Shown here: positions 1 through 8,027 of the stretch, piece after piece | Position numbering within the stretch: position 1 is the first letter of the stretch | How the letters are laid out: every line of letters begins with the position of its first letter | From: an uncultured Eubacteriales bacterium | GTDB taxonomy: Bacteria > Bacillota > Clostridia > Peptostreptococcales > Anaerovoracaceae | Length of the DNA: 12,109 nucleotides | Direction: 5' to 3' | Assembly: GCA_902793875.1 (NCBI GenBank) | Contig: CADBFL010000031.1 | Location: forward strand, 1 to 12,109 | The notes under the pieces: model-generated | The model's input: the letters and a program-made list of their open reading frames with translations, nothing else | Databases searched by the model: none | Told to the model about the DNA's origin: nothing | Position numbers and translations under genes: made by a program

Positions 1-7
1 GTTTTTT

Positions 8-25
8 CTCCTTTCGGCAATTGCC
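8..25 (-). promoter_or_regulatory. Ribosome binding site of a gene beyond the left edge, with small palindrome
   Basis: Reading the minus strand past the pyruvate carboxylase stop, there is a perfect 10-base palindrome GGCAATTGCC (16-25), then AAAGGAG (8-14) and seven further bases to the window edge. AAAGGAG at that distance from the edge is what a start codon lying just outside the window would need. No T-tract follows the palindrome, so it does not look like a terminator. Inference: the operon continues leftwards with at least one more gene, whose identity cannot be seen. Confidence 0.55.
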
Positions 26-28
26 TGG

Positions 29-3000
29 TTATTCCGCAAGGCGGGCTATCAGCTGCGCAGATTTGACGCTGTCGCCCTCCTTTACATATATCTTCTCGAC
101 CGTGCCGTCCTGCGTGGCCAGAACGTTGGTCTCCATCTTCATGGCCTCGAGTATGGCGACCGGCTGACCCTGCTTTACCTCATCGCCTTCGGCGACCAGG
201 ATCTTTATGACCGTGCCCGGTATGTTGGCTCCGATCTCCCTGTCATCCTCTTTGTTGGCGAAGTGTATCTGCGAGGTCGTCACCGATTTTGTAACGGCCT
301 GTCTGTCCTTGACAGAGACGACCCTGCGGTATCCGTTCACCGTGAATGTCAGGTCGCGGTTTCCGGCAGCGTCCGTCTTCCCGATATCTTCGAGCGTGAC
401 CACGAGCACCTTGCCCGGCCTGAGCTCGATCTCTGCAGTCTGCCCCGGAGCTATGCCGTGGAAGAAGGTCTCGCTTTCCATGTTGCGGAAATCGCCCTGC
501 TCACGCAGCTTCATTATGTAATCGTCGAAGACCTTGCTGTACATCGAGTAGGACACCAGCTCGCGGTCCGTCCCCTCGAGTCCGAGGTCATCGGTCAGAT
601 GCTTTCTGAACGCCTCGAAATCGTCAGGCGGCAGCAGTTCTCCCGGCCTCACGCTTATAGGCTTTCTGCCTTTCAGGACGACCTTCTGAAGGTCCTCCGG
701 GAATCCGAACTCAGGCTGGCCCATCATGCCTTCGAAATATGTGACCACGCTGTCAGGGAAGTCGAAGTCCTTTCCTTTTTCGACTATATTCTCCGGCGTC
801 AGCTCGTTCTGCACCATGAAGATCGCAAGATCTCCGACCATCTTCGACGACGGCGTCACCTTGATGATATCTCCCAGCATCCGGTTGACCCTGACGTACA
901 TGTCCTTGACCTCGTCGAATTTGTAGCCGATGCCGAAGCTCTCGACCTGAGGCTTGAGATTCGAGTACTGTCCGCCCGGGATCTCGAGCCTGTATATCTC
1001 GGCCGTAGTAGCCTTCAGGTCGGACTCGAAATCGCAGTACACAGGGCGTACATCCGACCAGTAGGCGGATATCTCCTGAAGTCCCCGCGAGTCAAGATGC
1101 GTATCCCTCTCGCTGTTCTCAAGGGCAGCGACAAAGGAGTTGAGCGCCGGCTGCGAAGTGAGTCCCGACATGCTGTTGAACGCCGCATCGACTATGTCCA
1201 CTCCGGCCTCCGCTGCGAGCATCAGCGTCGCGACGCCGTTTCCGGATGTGTCGTGAGTATGCAGATGGATCGGCACAGCGACCTCGTTCTTGAGCGCCTT
1301 TATGAGCCTGAATGCGGCTACCGGCTTGAGCAGTCCCGACATGTCCTTGATCCCTATTATGTGCGCGCCCTGTTTTTCGAGGGTCTTCGCCATCTTTACA
1401 TAATAGCCGAGCGTATACTTGTCTCTTGTCGTATCGAGTATGTCGCCCGTATAACACATTGCAGGCTCGGCGACCGCTCCGAGGCTGAGGACCTCATCCA
1501 GCGCGACCTCTATGCCGCGCACCCAGTTGAGCGAGTCGAATATCCTGAATACATCGATGCCGCCCTTATGCGCCTCCTGAACGAACTTCCTTATGGTGTT
1601 GTCCGGGTAGTTTCTGTATCCGACAGCGTTGGCTCCTCTTATCAGCATCTGCATGAGCACATTCGGGATGCTTCTTCTGAGGACGTCGAGCCTCTCCCAC
1701 GGATCTTCACCGAGGAACCTCATGGCAACGTCGAACGTCGCACCGCCCCACATTTCGTAAGAGAAGATATCCCTTCCGTAGTACGCCATGGCAGGAGCGA
1801 TCTTCTCCATGTCGCGGGTCCTGACCCTCGTGGCCAGCAGCGACTGCTGCGCATCCCTGAGGGATGTGTCCGTGATCAGCACCTTCTTCTGAGCGAGCAC
1901 CCATTCAGAGAGCCCTTCAGCGCCCTTTTCGTCGTATATCTGCTTAGTTCCGCTGAGCTTTCTTATCTTTGAAGGATCTATATCGGGAACCACAGGCACA
2001 TTGAATGTGCCCGCCCTGTCCCTGCGGCTGTTTACCACCATGTCGCCCAGGAATTCGAGCACCTGGACCTCCTTGTCCGCGACCGCCCTGATGTTCAGCA
2101 GTTCCGGATTGTCCTCGATGAAGCCCGTGCTGCAGTTTCCCTCGCGGAAAGTCGGATGGTTCAGAAGGTTCAGAAGGAATCCGGTGTTGGTCTTTACTCC
2201 CGTCACCTTCATCTCCTTGAGCGCTCTGACGGCTTTGCTGCACGCGCCCCTGAACGTGCGGTCGTGCGAGCACACCTTTACCAGCAGCGAATCATAGTAC
2301 GGCGAGATGACAGAGCCCGTAAAGCCGTTTCCTCCGTCTAGCCTTATGCCGTTTCCCGATGCCGATCTGTATTCGGTGATCGTGCCGGTGTCAGGCGCGA
2401 AGTTGTTTGCGGGATCCTCTGTCGTCACCCTGCACTGTATGGCGTACCCGCCGGCGCGGATGTCGCTCTGGCTCTTTATGTTTATCTCTTCCGAATCGAG
2501 AGGATATCCCTCGGCCGCAAGTATCATGGCCTGAACGAGGTCGATCCCCGTCACGAGTTCCGTGACTGTGTGTTCGACCTGTATCCTGGTATTCATCTCG
2601 ATAAAATAGTGATTCCCCTCTTTGTCGACGAGAAATTCCACAGTCCCCGCGCTGCAGTAGTCCACAGCTCCGGCGATCCTGAGAGCGTCCATGCATATTG
2701 CCTGTCTCTGAGCTTCACTGATGCACAGGGCAGGCGTGAATTCAACGACTTTCTGGTGGCGTCTTTGTACAGAGCAGTCCCTCTCATAGAGATGGACGAT
2801 ATTTCCGTACTTGTCTCCGAGCACCTGCACCTCTATGTGCTTTGGCTCCTCGATGTATTTCTCTATGAATATGTCACCGTTTCCGAAGGCCTTGACAGCC
2901 TCGTTCTGAGCGCTTCTGAACTGAGGTATGAGATCCTCTTCATTCCGGACTATCCTCATGCCGCGCCCGCCTCCTCCGGCGGCCGCTTTCAGCATGACCG

Positions 3001-3478
3001 GGTATCCTGCGATCTTCGCGAATTCGACCGCTTCGCTGTCGCTTTTTATGGCGGCCTCGACGCCCGGGATGCACGGCACTCCGACCTCGTCGGCAACGAG
3101 CTTCGAGCTGATCTTGTCACCGAGCCGCTCCATCATCTCACGCGTCGGTCCGATGAATGTGATCCCGGCGTCCTCGCAGGCTCCGGCAAATTCGGCATTT
3201 TCCGAAAGAAAGCCGTAGCCCGGATGTATGGCATCGCAGCCCTTGGTCTTTGCCATGCGGATCATCTCGTCGATATCCAGATATGCGTCGATCGGGCTCT
3301 TTCCCTTTCCTATCTCGTAAGACTCATGCGCCTTTGTCCTGAAAAGAGCGTTCCTGTCTTCGGCCGAATATACAGCGACCGTGCGTATGCCCAGTTCTCT
3401 GCAGGCTCTTATTATCCTGATAGCTATCTCGCCGCGGTTGGCGACGAGAACTTTTCTGAATTTCTTTATTTCAGGCAT
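29..3478 (-). CDS. pyc: Pyruvate carboxylase (single-chain, biotin-dependent)
   Basis: Carboxylates pyruvate to oxaloacetate using ATP, bicarbonate and covalently bound biotin; cytosolic anaplerotic enzyme. At 1149 residues it matches the usual single-polypeptide length of about 1150. Biotin carboxylase spans about 1-460: VLVANRGEIAIRI start, ATP-grasp glycine loop AAAGGGGRGM (165-174), ERDCSVQRRHQK (232-243), EMNTRIQVEH (294-303). Carboxyltransferase spans about 530-800: DTSLRDAQQS (537-546), the lysine that is carbamylated in this family in IGIKDMSG (K711), and metal-site histidines in HLHTHDT (H740, H742). T875 sits where the family's biotin-contacting threonine lies. The C-terminal biotinyl domain has EAMKMET with biotin lysine K1114. 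The RDA motif has Gln544 where His is common (RDAHQS); this histidine is not one of the metal ligands named above. The start ATG lies 14 bases past the typA stop, with AGGTGGAAGGA overlapping that stop, so translational coupling is likely. Third gene of the operon. Confidence 0.97.
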   Translation of the reverse strand: MPEIKKFRKVLVANRGEIAIRIIRACRELGIRTVAVYSAEDRNALFRTKAHESYEIGKGKSPIDAYLDIDEMIRMAKTKGCDAIHPGYGFLSENAEFAGACEDAGITFIGPTREMMERLGDKISSKLVADEVGVPCIPGVEAAIKSDSEAVEFAKIAGYPVMLKAAAGGGGRGMRIVRNEEDLIPQFRSAQNEAVKAFGNGDIFIEKYIEEPKHIEVQVLGDKYGNIVHLYERDCSVQRRHQKVVEFTPALCISEAQRQAICMDALRIAGAVDYCSAGTVEFLVDKEGNHYFIEMNTRIQVEHTVTELVTGIDLVQAMILAAEGYPLDSEEINIKSQSDIRAGGYAIQCRVTTEDPANNFAPDTGTITEYRSASGNGIRLDGGNGFTGSVISPYYDSLLVKVCSHDRTFRGACSKAVRALKEMKVTGVKTNTGFLLNLLNHPTFREGNCSTGFIEDNPELLNIRAVADKEVQVLEFLGDMVVNSRRDRAGTFNVPVVPDIDPSKIRKLSGTKQIYDEKGAEGLSEWVLAQKKVLITDTSLRDAQQSLLATRVRTRDMEKIAPAMAYYGRDIFSYEMWGGATFDVAMRFLGEDPWERLDVLRRSIPNVLMQMLIRGANAVGYRNYPDNTIRKFVQEAHKGGIDVFRIFDSLNWVRGIEVALDEVLSLGAVAEPAMCYTGDILDTTRDKYTLGYYVKMAKTLEKQGAHIIGIKDMSGLLKPVAAFRLIKALKNEVAVPIHLHTHDTSGNGVATLMLAAEAGVDIVDAAFNSMSGLTSQPALNSFVAALENSERDTHLDSRGLQEISAYWSDVRPVYCDFESDLKATTAEIYRLEIPGGQYSNLKPQVESFGIGYKFDEVKDMYVRVNRMLGDIIKVTPSSKMVGDLAIFMVQNELTPENIVEKGKDFDFPDSVVTYFEGMMGQPEFGFPEDLQKVVLKGRKPISVRPGELLPPDDFEAFRKHLTDDLGLEGTDRELVSYSMYSKVFDDYIMKLREQGDFRNMESETFFHGIAPGQTAEIELRPGKVLVVTLEDIGKTDAAGNRDLTFTVNGYRRVVSVKDRQAVTKSVTTSQIHFANKEDDREIGANIPGTVIKILVAEGDEVKQGQPVAILEAMKMETNVLATQDGTVEKIYVKEGDSVKSAQLIARLAE

Positions 3479-3492
3479 TCTGATCCTTCCAC

Positions 3493-5379
3493 CTATTTAT
3501 TCGTCCTGTTGTTGTATTTGCGTCTTTCGAGTTCCGTGAGGAGCTTCTTGCGCAGACGGATATCGTCCGGCGTGACCTCGACCAGTTCGTCGTCGTCTAT
3601 GAATTCGAGCGCCTCCTCGAGTGTAAAAGTCCTCGGCGGAGTCAGCCTGATCGTGTCGTCCGAGCCTGCCGCTCTCATGTTGGTCGCCTTCTTGGCCCTG
3701 CAGGGATTCACCACCATGTCGTCAGACCGCGCGTTCATGCCCACGATCTGGCCCTCGTAAACGTGGTCCTGAGGTTTGACGAACATCTGCACTCTCTCCT
3801 GTATCGTGAATATGGCGTACGCCGTGCAGTTGCCCTCCTCCTGGGCCACCGCGACTCCGTTGATCCTGCCGGCGATATCGCCCTTCCACGGCTCGAAGCC
3901 GCTGAAGCGCCTGACCATGGTGCCCTCGCCTCTGGTGTCGTTGATGAACTCGGACCTGTAGCCCATGAGCCCGCGGGTAGGCGCCGTGTATGTGATCCTC
4001 GAATAGCCGTTGCCCTCGGACATCATCTCCGTCATCATGCCCTTTCTGAGGTTGAGCTTCGAGATGACCGGCCCTGTATACTCGTCGGGCACGCTTATAA
4101 CGACCTCTTCGACCGGCTCGAGCTTCTCGCCTTTTTCACCGCGCTTGAGCACTACCTCCGGCTTGGATACCGCGAGCTCATAGCCCTCGCGGCGCATGTT
4201 CTCGATGAGTATGGACAGATGCAGCTCACCTCTGCCGGAGACCTTGAACGAATCCGTTGATTCGGTCTCTTCGACCAGCAGGCCCACATTGACCTCGAGT
4301 TCCTTAGAGAGCCTGTCGCGTATGTGCCTCGATGTCACGTACTTGCCGGATTTTCCTGCAAACGGGGATGTGTTGACCATGAAGTTCATCGAGAGCGTAG
4401 GCTCCTCGATCTCGATCGTTCCGAGTGATTCCGGATGATCCGGATCGCATATGGTGTCCCCGATGGATATGTCGGAGATGCCGGATACCACGACTATGTC
4501 TCCCGAGCCCGCCTCAGGCACCGCGACGCGGCTCAGGCCCTTGTATACGAAGACCTGGTTGATCTTGTTTTTCGTGACGCTCCCGTCCGGTCTTGTGACG
4601 GATACGTTCTGCGCCTCCTTTATCTTTCCTCTGGTGATCCTGCCGATGCCGAGCCTCCCGATGTAGTCATCGTATGCGAGCGTCGACACCTGCAGCTGCA
4701 GGGGCTCTTCGTCCCTGTCCGGATACGGATCGCAGTGCTGAGTTATGCACTCGAGCAGAGGCTCTATGCTGAGTCCTCCGTAGCCCTTAGGCGATTTCTT
4801 TATCTTCTTTTCTCCCTCTCCGACTTCTATGCTTTCGACTTCGGAAGGGTCGTTCACTGCGATGCCCTGTCTTGCTATGCCGTAGAGGATCGGGAAGTCG
4901 AGCTGATCGTCATTGGCCTCAAGATCCATGAAGAGCTCGTACACCTCGTCGACCACCTCGTCTATGCGCGCGTCCTTCTTGTCTATCTTATTTATGAAAA
5001 GAATCGGGTTGATGCCCTGCTGCAGCGACTTGTTAAGGACGAATCGCGTCTGCGGCATCGGGCCCTCGCTCGAATCCACGAGCAGTATGACCGTGTCGAC
5101 GGTCTTCATTATGCGCTCGACCTCCGAACTGAAGTCCGCGTGTCCGGGCGTGTCCACGATATTGATCTTATAATCCTTATACATTATGGAGCAGTTCTTT
5201 GAGTAGATCGTGATGCCGCGCTCCCTCTCGATCGCATCGGAATCCATCACGCAGTCCACCACCTGCTCGTTGTCTCTGAACACGTGCGACTGTGCGAGCA
5301 GGGCGTCCACAAGCGTGGACTTGCCCGCGTCGACGTGAGCTATGACCGCTATGTTTATGATCTTCTGTCTGTCTGCCAT
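3493..5379 (-). CDS. typA: Translational GTPase TypA/BipA
   Basis: Ribosome-associated GTPase of the EF-G/LepA superfamily, linked in other bacteria to large-subunit assembly and stress or low-temperature growth. The 628 residues are slightly more than the usual 605-615. GTPase motifs are complete: G1 AHVDAGKST (14-22), G2 RGITI (54-58), G3 DTPGH (76-80), G4 NKID (130-133). EF-G-like domains follow, then the TypA-specific C-terminal part (MRAAGSDD, LEEALEFIDDDELVEVTP) ending in a basic tail. The extra length is at least partly an Asp/Glu/Lys-rich linker around 174-198, between the GTPase core and domain II, where E. coli BipA has a short loop; the G5 region there (YGIARQG) departs from the usual SA-G pattern. 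It starts 20 bases after the DUF2207 gene stop and is followed after 14 bases by pyc. The purine-rich leader AGAAGGGACAAGAAGAAAGAT offers only a modest ribosome binding site. Confidence 0.97.
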   Translation of the reverse strand: MADRQKIINIAVIAHVDAGKSTLVDALLAQSHVFRDNEQVVDCVMDSDAIERERGITIYSKNCSIMYKDYKINIVDTPGHADFSSEVERIMKTVDTVILLVDSSEGPMPQTRFVLNKSLQQGINPILFINKIDKKDARIDEVVDEVYELFMDLEANDDQLDFPILYGIARQGIAVNDPSEVESIEVGEGEKKIKKSPKGYGGLSIEPLLECITQHCDPYPDRDEEPLQLQVSTLAYDDYIGRLGIGRITRGKIKEAQNVSVTRPDGSVTKNKINQVFVYKGLSRVAVPEAGSGDIVVVSGISDISIGDTICDPDHPESLGTIEIEEPTLSMNFMVNTSPFAGKSGKYVTSRHIRDRLSKELEVNVGLLVEETESTDSFKVSGRGELHLSILIENMRREGYELAVSKPEVVLKRGEKGEKLEPVEEVVISVPDEYTGPVISKLNLRKGMMTEMMSEGNGYSRITYTAPTRGLMGYRSEFINDTRGEGTMVRRFSGFEPWKGDIAGRINGVAVAQEEGNCTAYAIFTIQERVQMFVKPQDHVYEGQIVGMNARSDDMVVNPCRAKKATNMRAAGSDDTIRLTPPRTFTLEEALEFIDDDELVEVTPDDIRLRKKLLTELERRKYNNRTNK

Positions 5380-5399
5380 TATCTTTCTTCTTGTCCCTT

Positions 5400-7292
5400 C
5401 TATCTTCTTCCGGAATGTCTTTCCATGTCGTTATATGCGTTTTCAAGCGTCCTGATGAACGCCCTCAGGTCTCTTGCGTGATCCACGGTCGTGGCCTGTC
5501 CTCTCAGGTTTGAGAACGCGTGGCCTTCTATCTCGTCCGAATAGAATTCCGGTTCAGGCACATCGAGCGTCAGGAAGGATATGGCCCACGCCTCTTCGGC
5601 TCCGAACGCCAGAGCGTATATCATCATCTCGTAGTAGTAGCCCGGATCCGCAAGATGGTTCGCGAGCAGCTCTTTCGGAGTCGGATGGTAGATGAAGTTG
5701 CGGAGCTGTCTGATCCTGCCGACGAGCTCGCCGTTCTTCTGTCCCCTGGCTCTCATTATCACTATGAAGAATACCGACGCCGCAGATATGACCACTGTCG
5801 CAGCCGCAAGAGCGGGATTTCCGGTATTCCTGAATATCCTGACCGCTGCGTAGATGACTGGAGATGCGACCAGAAGTCCTGTTCCGATCTCAGCGAGCCT
5901 GCCGGCGGAGATGGACGATGAATCCCTCCTGTCTATCTCCCTGCAGAAAAGCAGTGAGGCCGCGGCAGCGATCACGCCGATGATGATGCTTTCCGCATAG
6001 TTGACAGGCTGGTAGTCGAACACATAGGAGAAAGCGTTCGCAAGGCCGAGAGCGATGCCGAGCACGGCCGCGCCCGCATATCTGAACATGCGCGAGAGCG
6101 GTGTGAACGCGAGGCTGTCGCTCGATGAGAATCCTGCAGCCACATCATCTTCTATCGCTCTTAATATGAGTTTGAGCCTTGTGCCGAGGCTCTCCATGTC
6201 CACGGATCTGCCGCGGTAGATGTCCTCGAAGAGGATGCTGTACGCGCCTCTGTACATCTTCTCTTCGTCAGCAGGTTCCTTTTCACGGAAGAGCCGGTAT
6301 CTCTTGGGTTCATATTCGCTTATGCGCAGGTATCCCTTCCTCGCGAAATCGAGGATCATCAGCAGGACGTCCCTGATGCCGACCGTGCTGTTGAACACAT
6401 ACCCCAGCTCAACGGGCTCAAGTCCCTCAGGAGGGCGGGTCACCGCCTCCTTTCTGACCTTCGGATCCCTGCCCCCGATGATCCAGAGCGCCGCCAGCAG
6501 CACCAGCGCCGCCATCATCGAGACGAGCGCCGCGGTAAAGGCCCAGCTTCCGTTCAGAGCGCCTTCCCAGTAACCGTCCGGGAGCTGCGCCTTCAGAGTG
6601 ATCCCGTAGTTCTCGGGGATCCTGCTTCCTTTTACCGTGACCGTCTTCGTCGCCTCGTCGGCGCTGAACTGTATCTTGCCGGTCGGATCCTGAACGCCGA
6701 ACTGGCCTGCGTAGCACTGCATGTCGTCCCACGGAAAGTCCTCCGGGAAGGCGACTTTGATGTCGACGCTGCCGATAGGCTGCTTCCACTCAGGCAGCAG
6801 GACGTTGAAGTAGAACATGTCCTTTGAGCTGTCCTTGTCCTGGTATTCGTTTATCCTGTACTTGATGGTATATACATGACTGCCCTTCGTGAGCTTCTTA
6901 GGGTCCACGATGGATACCGTGCTGGCTTCGGAGGCTTTGTTTGCGGCATAGGCGGTGTCTTCGACCTCAATGCTGCTGATGCGGAAGTTTCCGCTCGGTA
7001 TGGACAGATCGATCCCCTTAAGATCGTCCGGGATGTTGACGCTGATCTTTTCGACCACCCTGTACGAGTGGTCCTTGCCGACCTTCGCCCTGAACTCATA
7101 TCCCGTAACTTCAAAAGCGGTGCTCTGCTCCACCTTGGCGCCGGGCATCGTCTGCAGTCCGTCCTGTTTCGAGTCCTTCGCGGTCTGTCCCGCCGCGTGT
7201 ATATATGCCACTGCGCAGGCCGCGATGAGCGCTGCAAGGATCATTATGATCATCGCTTTTACCGCGTGCCCGAGCCTCCTGTAATGTGCCAT
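5400..7292 (-). CDS. DUF2207-type predicted membrane protein
   Basis: 630 residues; function unknown. The layout matches DUF2207 membrane proteins: a positively charged N-terminus (MAHYRRLGHAVK) and hydrophobic segment (about 12-34), an extracytoplasmic beta-rich domain (about 55-240, including YTIKYRINEY and LLPEWKQPIGSVDI), a membrane helix near 250-273, a cytoplasmic stretch (about 275-400, with GLEPVELGYVF and a winged-helix-like DVLLMILDFARKGYLRISEY), four likely helices (about 403-427, 433-450, 468-487, 493-514), and a cytoplasmic C-terminus with YYYEMMIYALAFGAEEAWAISF. The glycine-rich tail common in relatives is absent. IAAC at 23-26 fits a lipobox, but it lies within a longer hydrophobic run, so a signal anchor is equally possible. 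First gene of the operon; CGGAGG lies 12 bases before the ATG. The family match is recalled from sequence pattern, not searched; no biochemical role should be assigned. Confidence 0.85.
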   Translation of the reverse strand: MAHYRRLGHAVKAMIIMILAALIAACAVAYIHAAGQTAKDSKQDGLQTMPGAKVEQSTAFEVTGYEFRAKVGKDHSYRVVEKISVNIPDDLKGIDLSIPSGNFRISSIEVEDTAYAANKASEASTVSIVDPKKLTKGSHVYTIKYRINEYQDKDSSKDMFYFNVLLPEWKQPIGSVDIKVAFPEDFPWDDMQCYAGQFGVQDPTGKIQFSADEATKTVTVKGSRIPENYGITLKAQLPDGYWEGALNGSWAFTAALVSMMAALVLLAALWIIGGRDPKVRKEAVTRPPEGLEPVELGYVFNSTVGIRDVLLMILDFARKGYLRISEYEPKRYRLFREKEPADEEKMYRGAYSILFEDIYRGRSVDMESLGTRLKLILRAIEDDVAAGFSSSDSLAFTPLSRMFRYAGAAVLGIALGLANAFSYVFDYQPVNYAESIIIGVIAAAASLLFCREIDRRDSSSISAGRLAEIGTGLLVASPVIYAAVRIFRNTGNPALAAATVVISAASVFFIVIMRARGQKNGELVGRIRQLRNFIYHPTPKELLANHLADPGYYYEMMIYALAFGAEEAWAISFLTLDVPEPEFYSDEIEGHAFSNLRGQATTVDHARDLRAFIRTLENAYNDMERHSGRR

Positions 7293-7322
7293 GTTTTCGT
7301 GTTTCCTCCGTTAAGCCATAGT

Positions 7323-7359
7323 TATTGGTATTTTAGCACTTATCTGACCTGACTTTCAA
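7323..7359 (-). promoter_or_regulatory. Sigma-A-type promoter of the DUF2207-typA-pyc operon
   Basis: On the minus strand, TTGAAA (7354-7359) and TAAAAT (7330-7335) are separated by 18 bases, and TGC directly precedes the -10 box, giving an extended -10 (TGCTAAAAT). Transcription would start near 7323, leaving a leader of about 30 bases containing CGGAGG (7305-7310). No other convincing promoter is visible before typA or pyc, whose spacers are 20 and 14 bases. Confidence 0.75.
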
Positions 7360-7383
7360 GGAAGGCGGGCCCTCAAAATCCTG

Positions 7384-7420
7384 TTGGACACAGGCTGCCG
7401 GCGGTTGTAAAATGAACCGG
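7384..7420 (+). promoter_or_regulatory. Sigma-A-type promoter of the dCMP deaminase-dapB unit
   Basis: TTGGAC (7384-7389) and TAAAAT (7408-7413) are separated by 18 bases, putting the start near 7420. The -35 box lies 24 bases from the -35 box of the divergent operon promoter, so the two promoters are back to back. The leader of about 30 bases ends in AGGAGG (7439-7444), five bases before the ATG. Confidence 0.7.
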
Positions 7421-7449
7421 AAAGCAGATGAGCGAAACAGGAGGGAACC

Positions 7450-7941
7450 ATGACCGCAAAGAGAAGCGATTACATCACCTGGGACGAGTATTTCATGGGT
7501 GTCGCCCTGCTCGCGTCAAAGCGGAGCAAGGACCCGAACACTCAGGTCGGAGCGTGCATAGTCGATGAAAACAACGTGATACTGACCACCGGCTACAACG
7601 GCTTCCCGATCGGCTGCTCGGACGACGAGTTTCCGTGGGACCGCGAGGGAGAGGTCACGAAATACCCCTTCGTCGTGCACGCCGAGCTGAACGCCATACT
7701 GAATGCATCCGGCAAGTCCCTGAAGGGCTCGCGGATATACGTGGACCTCTTCCCGTGCAACGAGTGCGCAAAAGCGATCATACAGTCCGGCATCAAAGAG
7801 GTCGTCTACCTCTCGGACAAGTACGCCGGCACGCCGGGCGTAAAAGCTTCCAAACTGATGCTCACGACCGCGGGAGTGAAACTCACGCAGTTCAGGCCGG
7901 GCATCGAAGAGCTCGTTCTGGATTTCCGCGAAAAAAAATAA
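7450..7941 (+). CDS. Deoxycytidylate (dCMP) deaminase, ComEB-like
   Basis: Zinc enzyme deaminating dCMP to dUMP, the thymidylate synthase substrate; cytosolic. The 163 residues are normal for the family. Zinc-site motifs are HAELNAI (H77, proton-shuttling E79) and PCNECAK (C103, C106). SKRSKDPNTQVGACIVD (23-39) is the typical N-terminal motif, and YNGFPIGCSDDEFPW (49-63) resembles the G-x-P-x-GCSDD segment of the dCTP/dTTP-regulated dCMP deaminases, so allosteric control is plausible but inferred. GVKLTQFRPGIEELVL near the C-terminus also fits. The start is fixed by AGGAGG five bases before the ATG. B. subtilis ComEB belongs to this family, but no comE competence genes are adjacent here, so the housekeeping role is more likely. 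The gene ends in GAA AAA AAA TAA, a run of eight A. Confidence 0.94.
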   Translation: MTAKRSDYITWDEYFMGVALLASKRSKDPNTQVGACIVDENNVILTTGYNGFPIGCSDDEFPWDREGEVTKYPFVVHAELNAILNASGKSLKGSRIYVDLFPCNECAKAIIQSGIKEVVYLSDKYAGTPGVKASKLMLTTAGVKLTQFRPGIEELVLDFREKK

Positions 7942-7944
7942 GCA

Positions 7945-8020
7945 GTCCGGATCCGGCGGACGACAGCGCCGGCTGACCGGCACAGAACGGAGACAGGCCC
8001 CGGCCGGTCCCGAAGGAGGT
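7945..8020 (+). promoter_or_regulatory. Structured dapB leader with perfect Shine-Dalgarno
   Basis: The 86 bases between the dCMP deaminase stop and dapB are very G+C-rich and contain overlapping complementary segments. GTCCG (7945-7949) pairs with CGGAC (7957-7961). GCCGG (7968-7972) pairs with CCGGC (7977-7981) around the loop CTGA. Exclusive with the latter, GACCGGC (7975-7981) pairs with GCCGGTC (8003-8009), ending three bases before AAGGAGGT (8013-8020), which is seven bases from the dapB ATG. There is no T-tract and no separate -10 box, so dapB is probably read from the upstream promoter. Whether the folds regulate anything is unknown; G+C-rich DNA yields such stems by chance. Confidence 0.4.
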
Positions 8021-8027
8021 ATCTGAA

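Noticed and set aside
16..25. GGCAATTGCC palindrome as operon terminator after pyc
   Set aside because: It is followed by a purine-rich ribosome binding site, not a T-tract; continued transcription is more likely.
263..1972. 569-residue plus-strand open frame opposite pyruvate carboxylase
   Set aside because: It is a shadow of a strongly conserved, motif-complete gene in biased-codon DNA. Its translation is rich in Arg, His and Leu, has no recognisable domain and no convincing ribosome binding site.
2570..3760. 396-residue plus-strand open frame opposite pyc and the end of typA
   Set aside because: It spans two well-supported minus-strand genes and shows low-complexity serine/arginine stretches rather than a protein family; a codon-bias artefact.
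4435..5202. 255-residue plus-strand open frame opposite typA
   Set aside because: It mirrors the conserved GTPase domain, contains unusual Arg/His/Tyr/Leu composition and no motifs.
7311..7319. Minimal ATG-GCT-TAA open frame in the leader of the DUF2207 gene
   Set aside because: It has no ribosome binding site and only two codons; most likely chance, although its stop touches the CGGAGG of the real gene.
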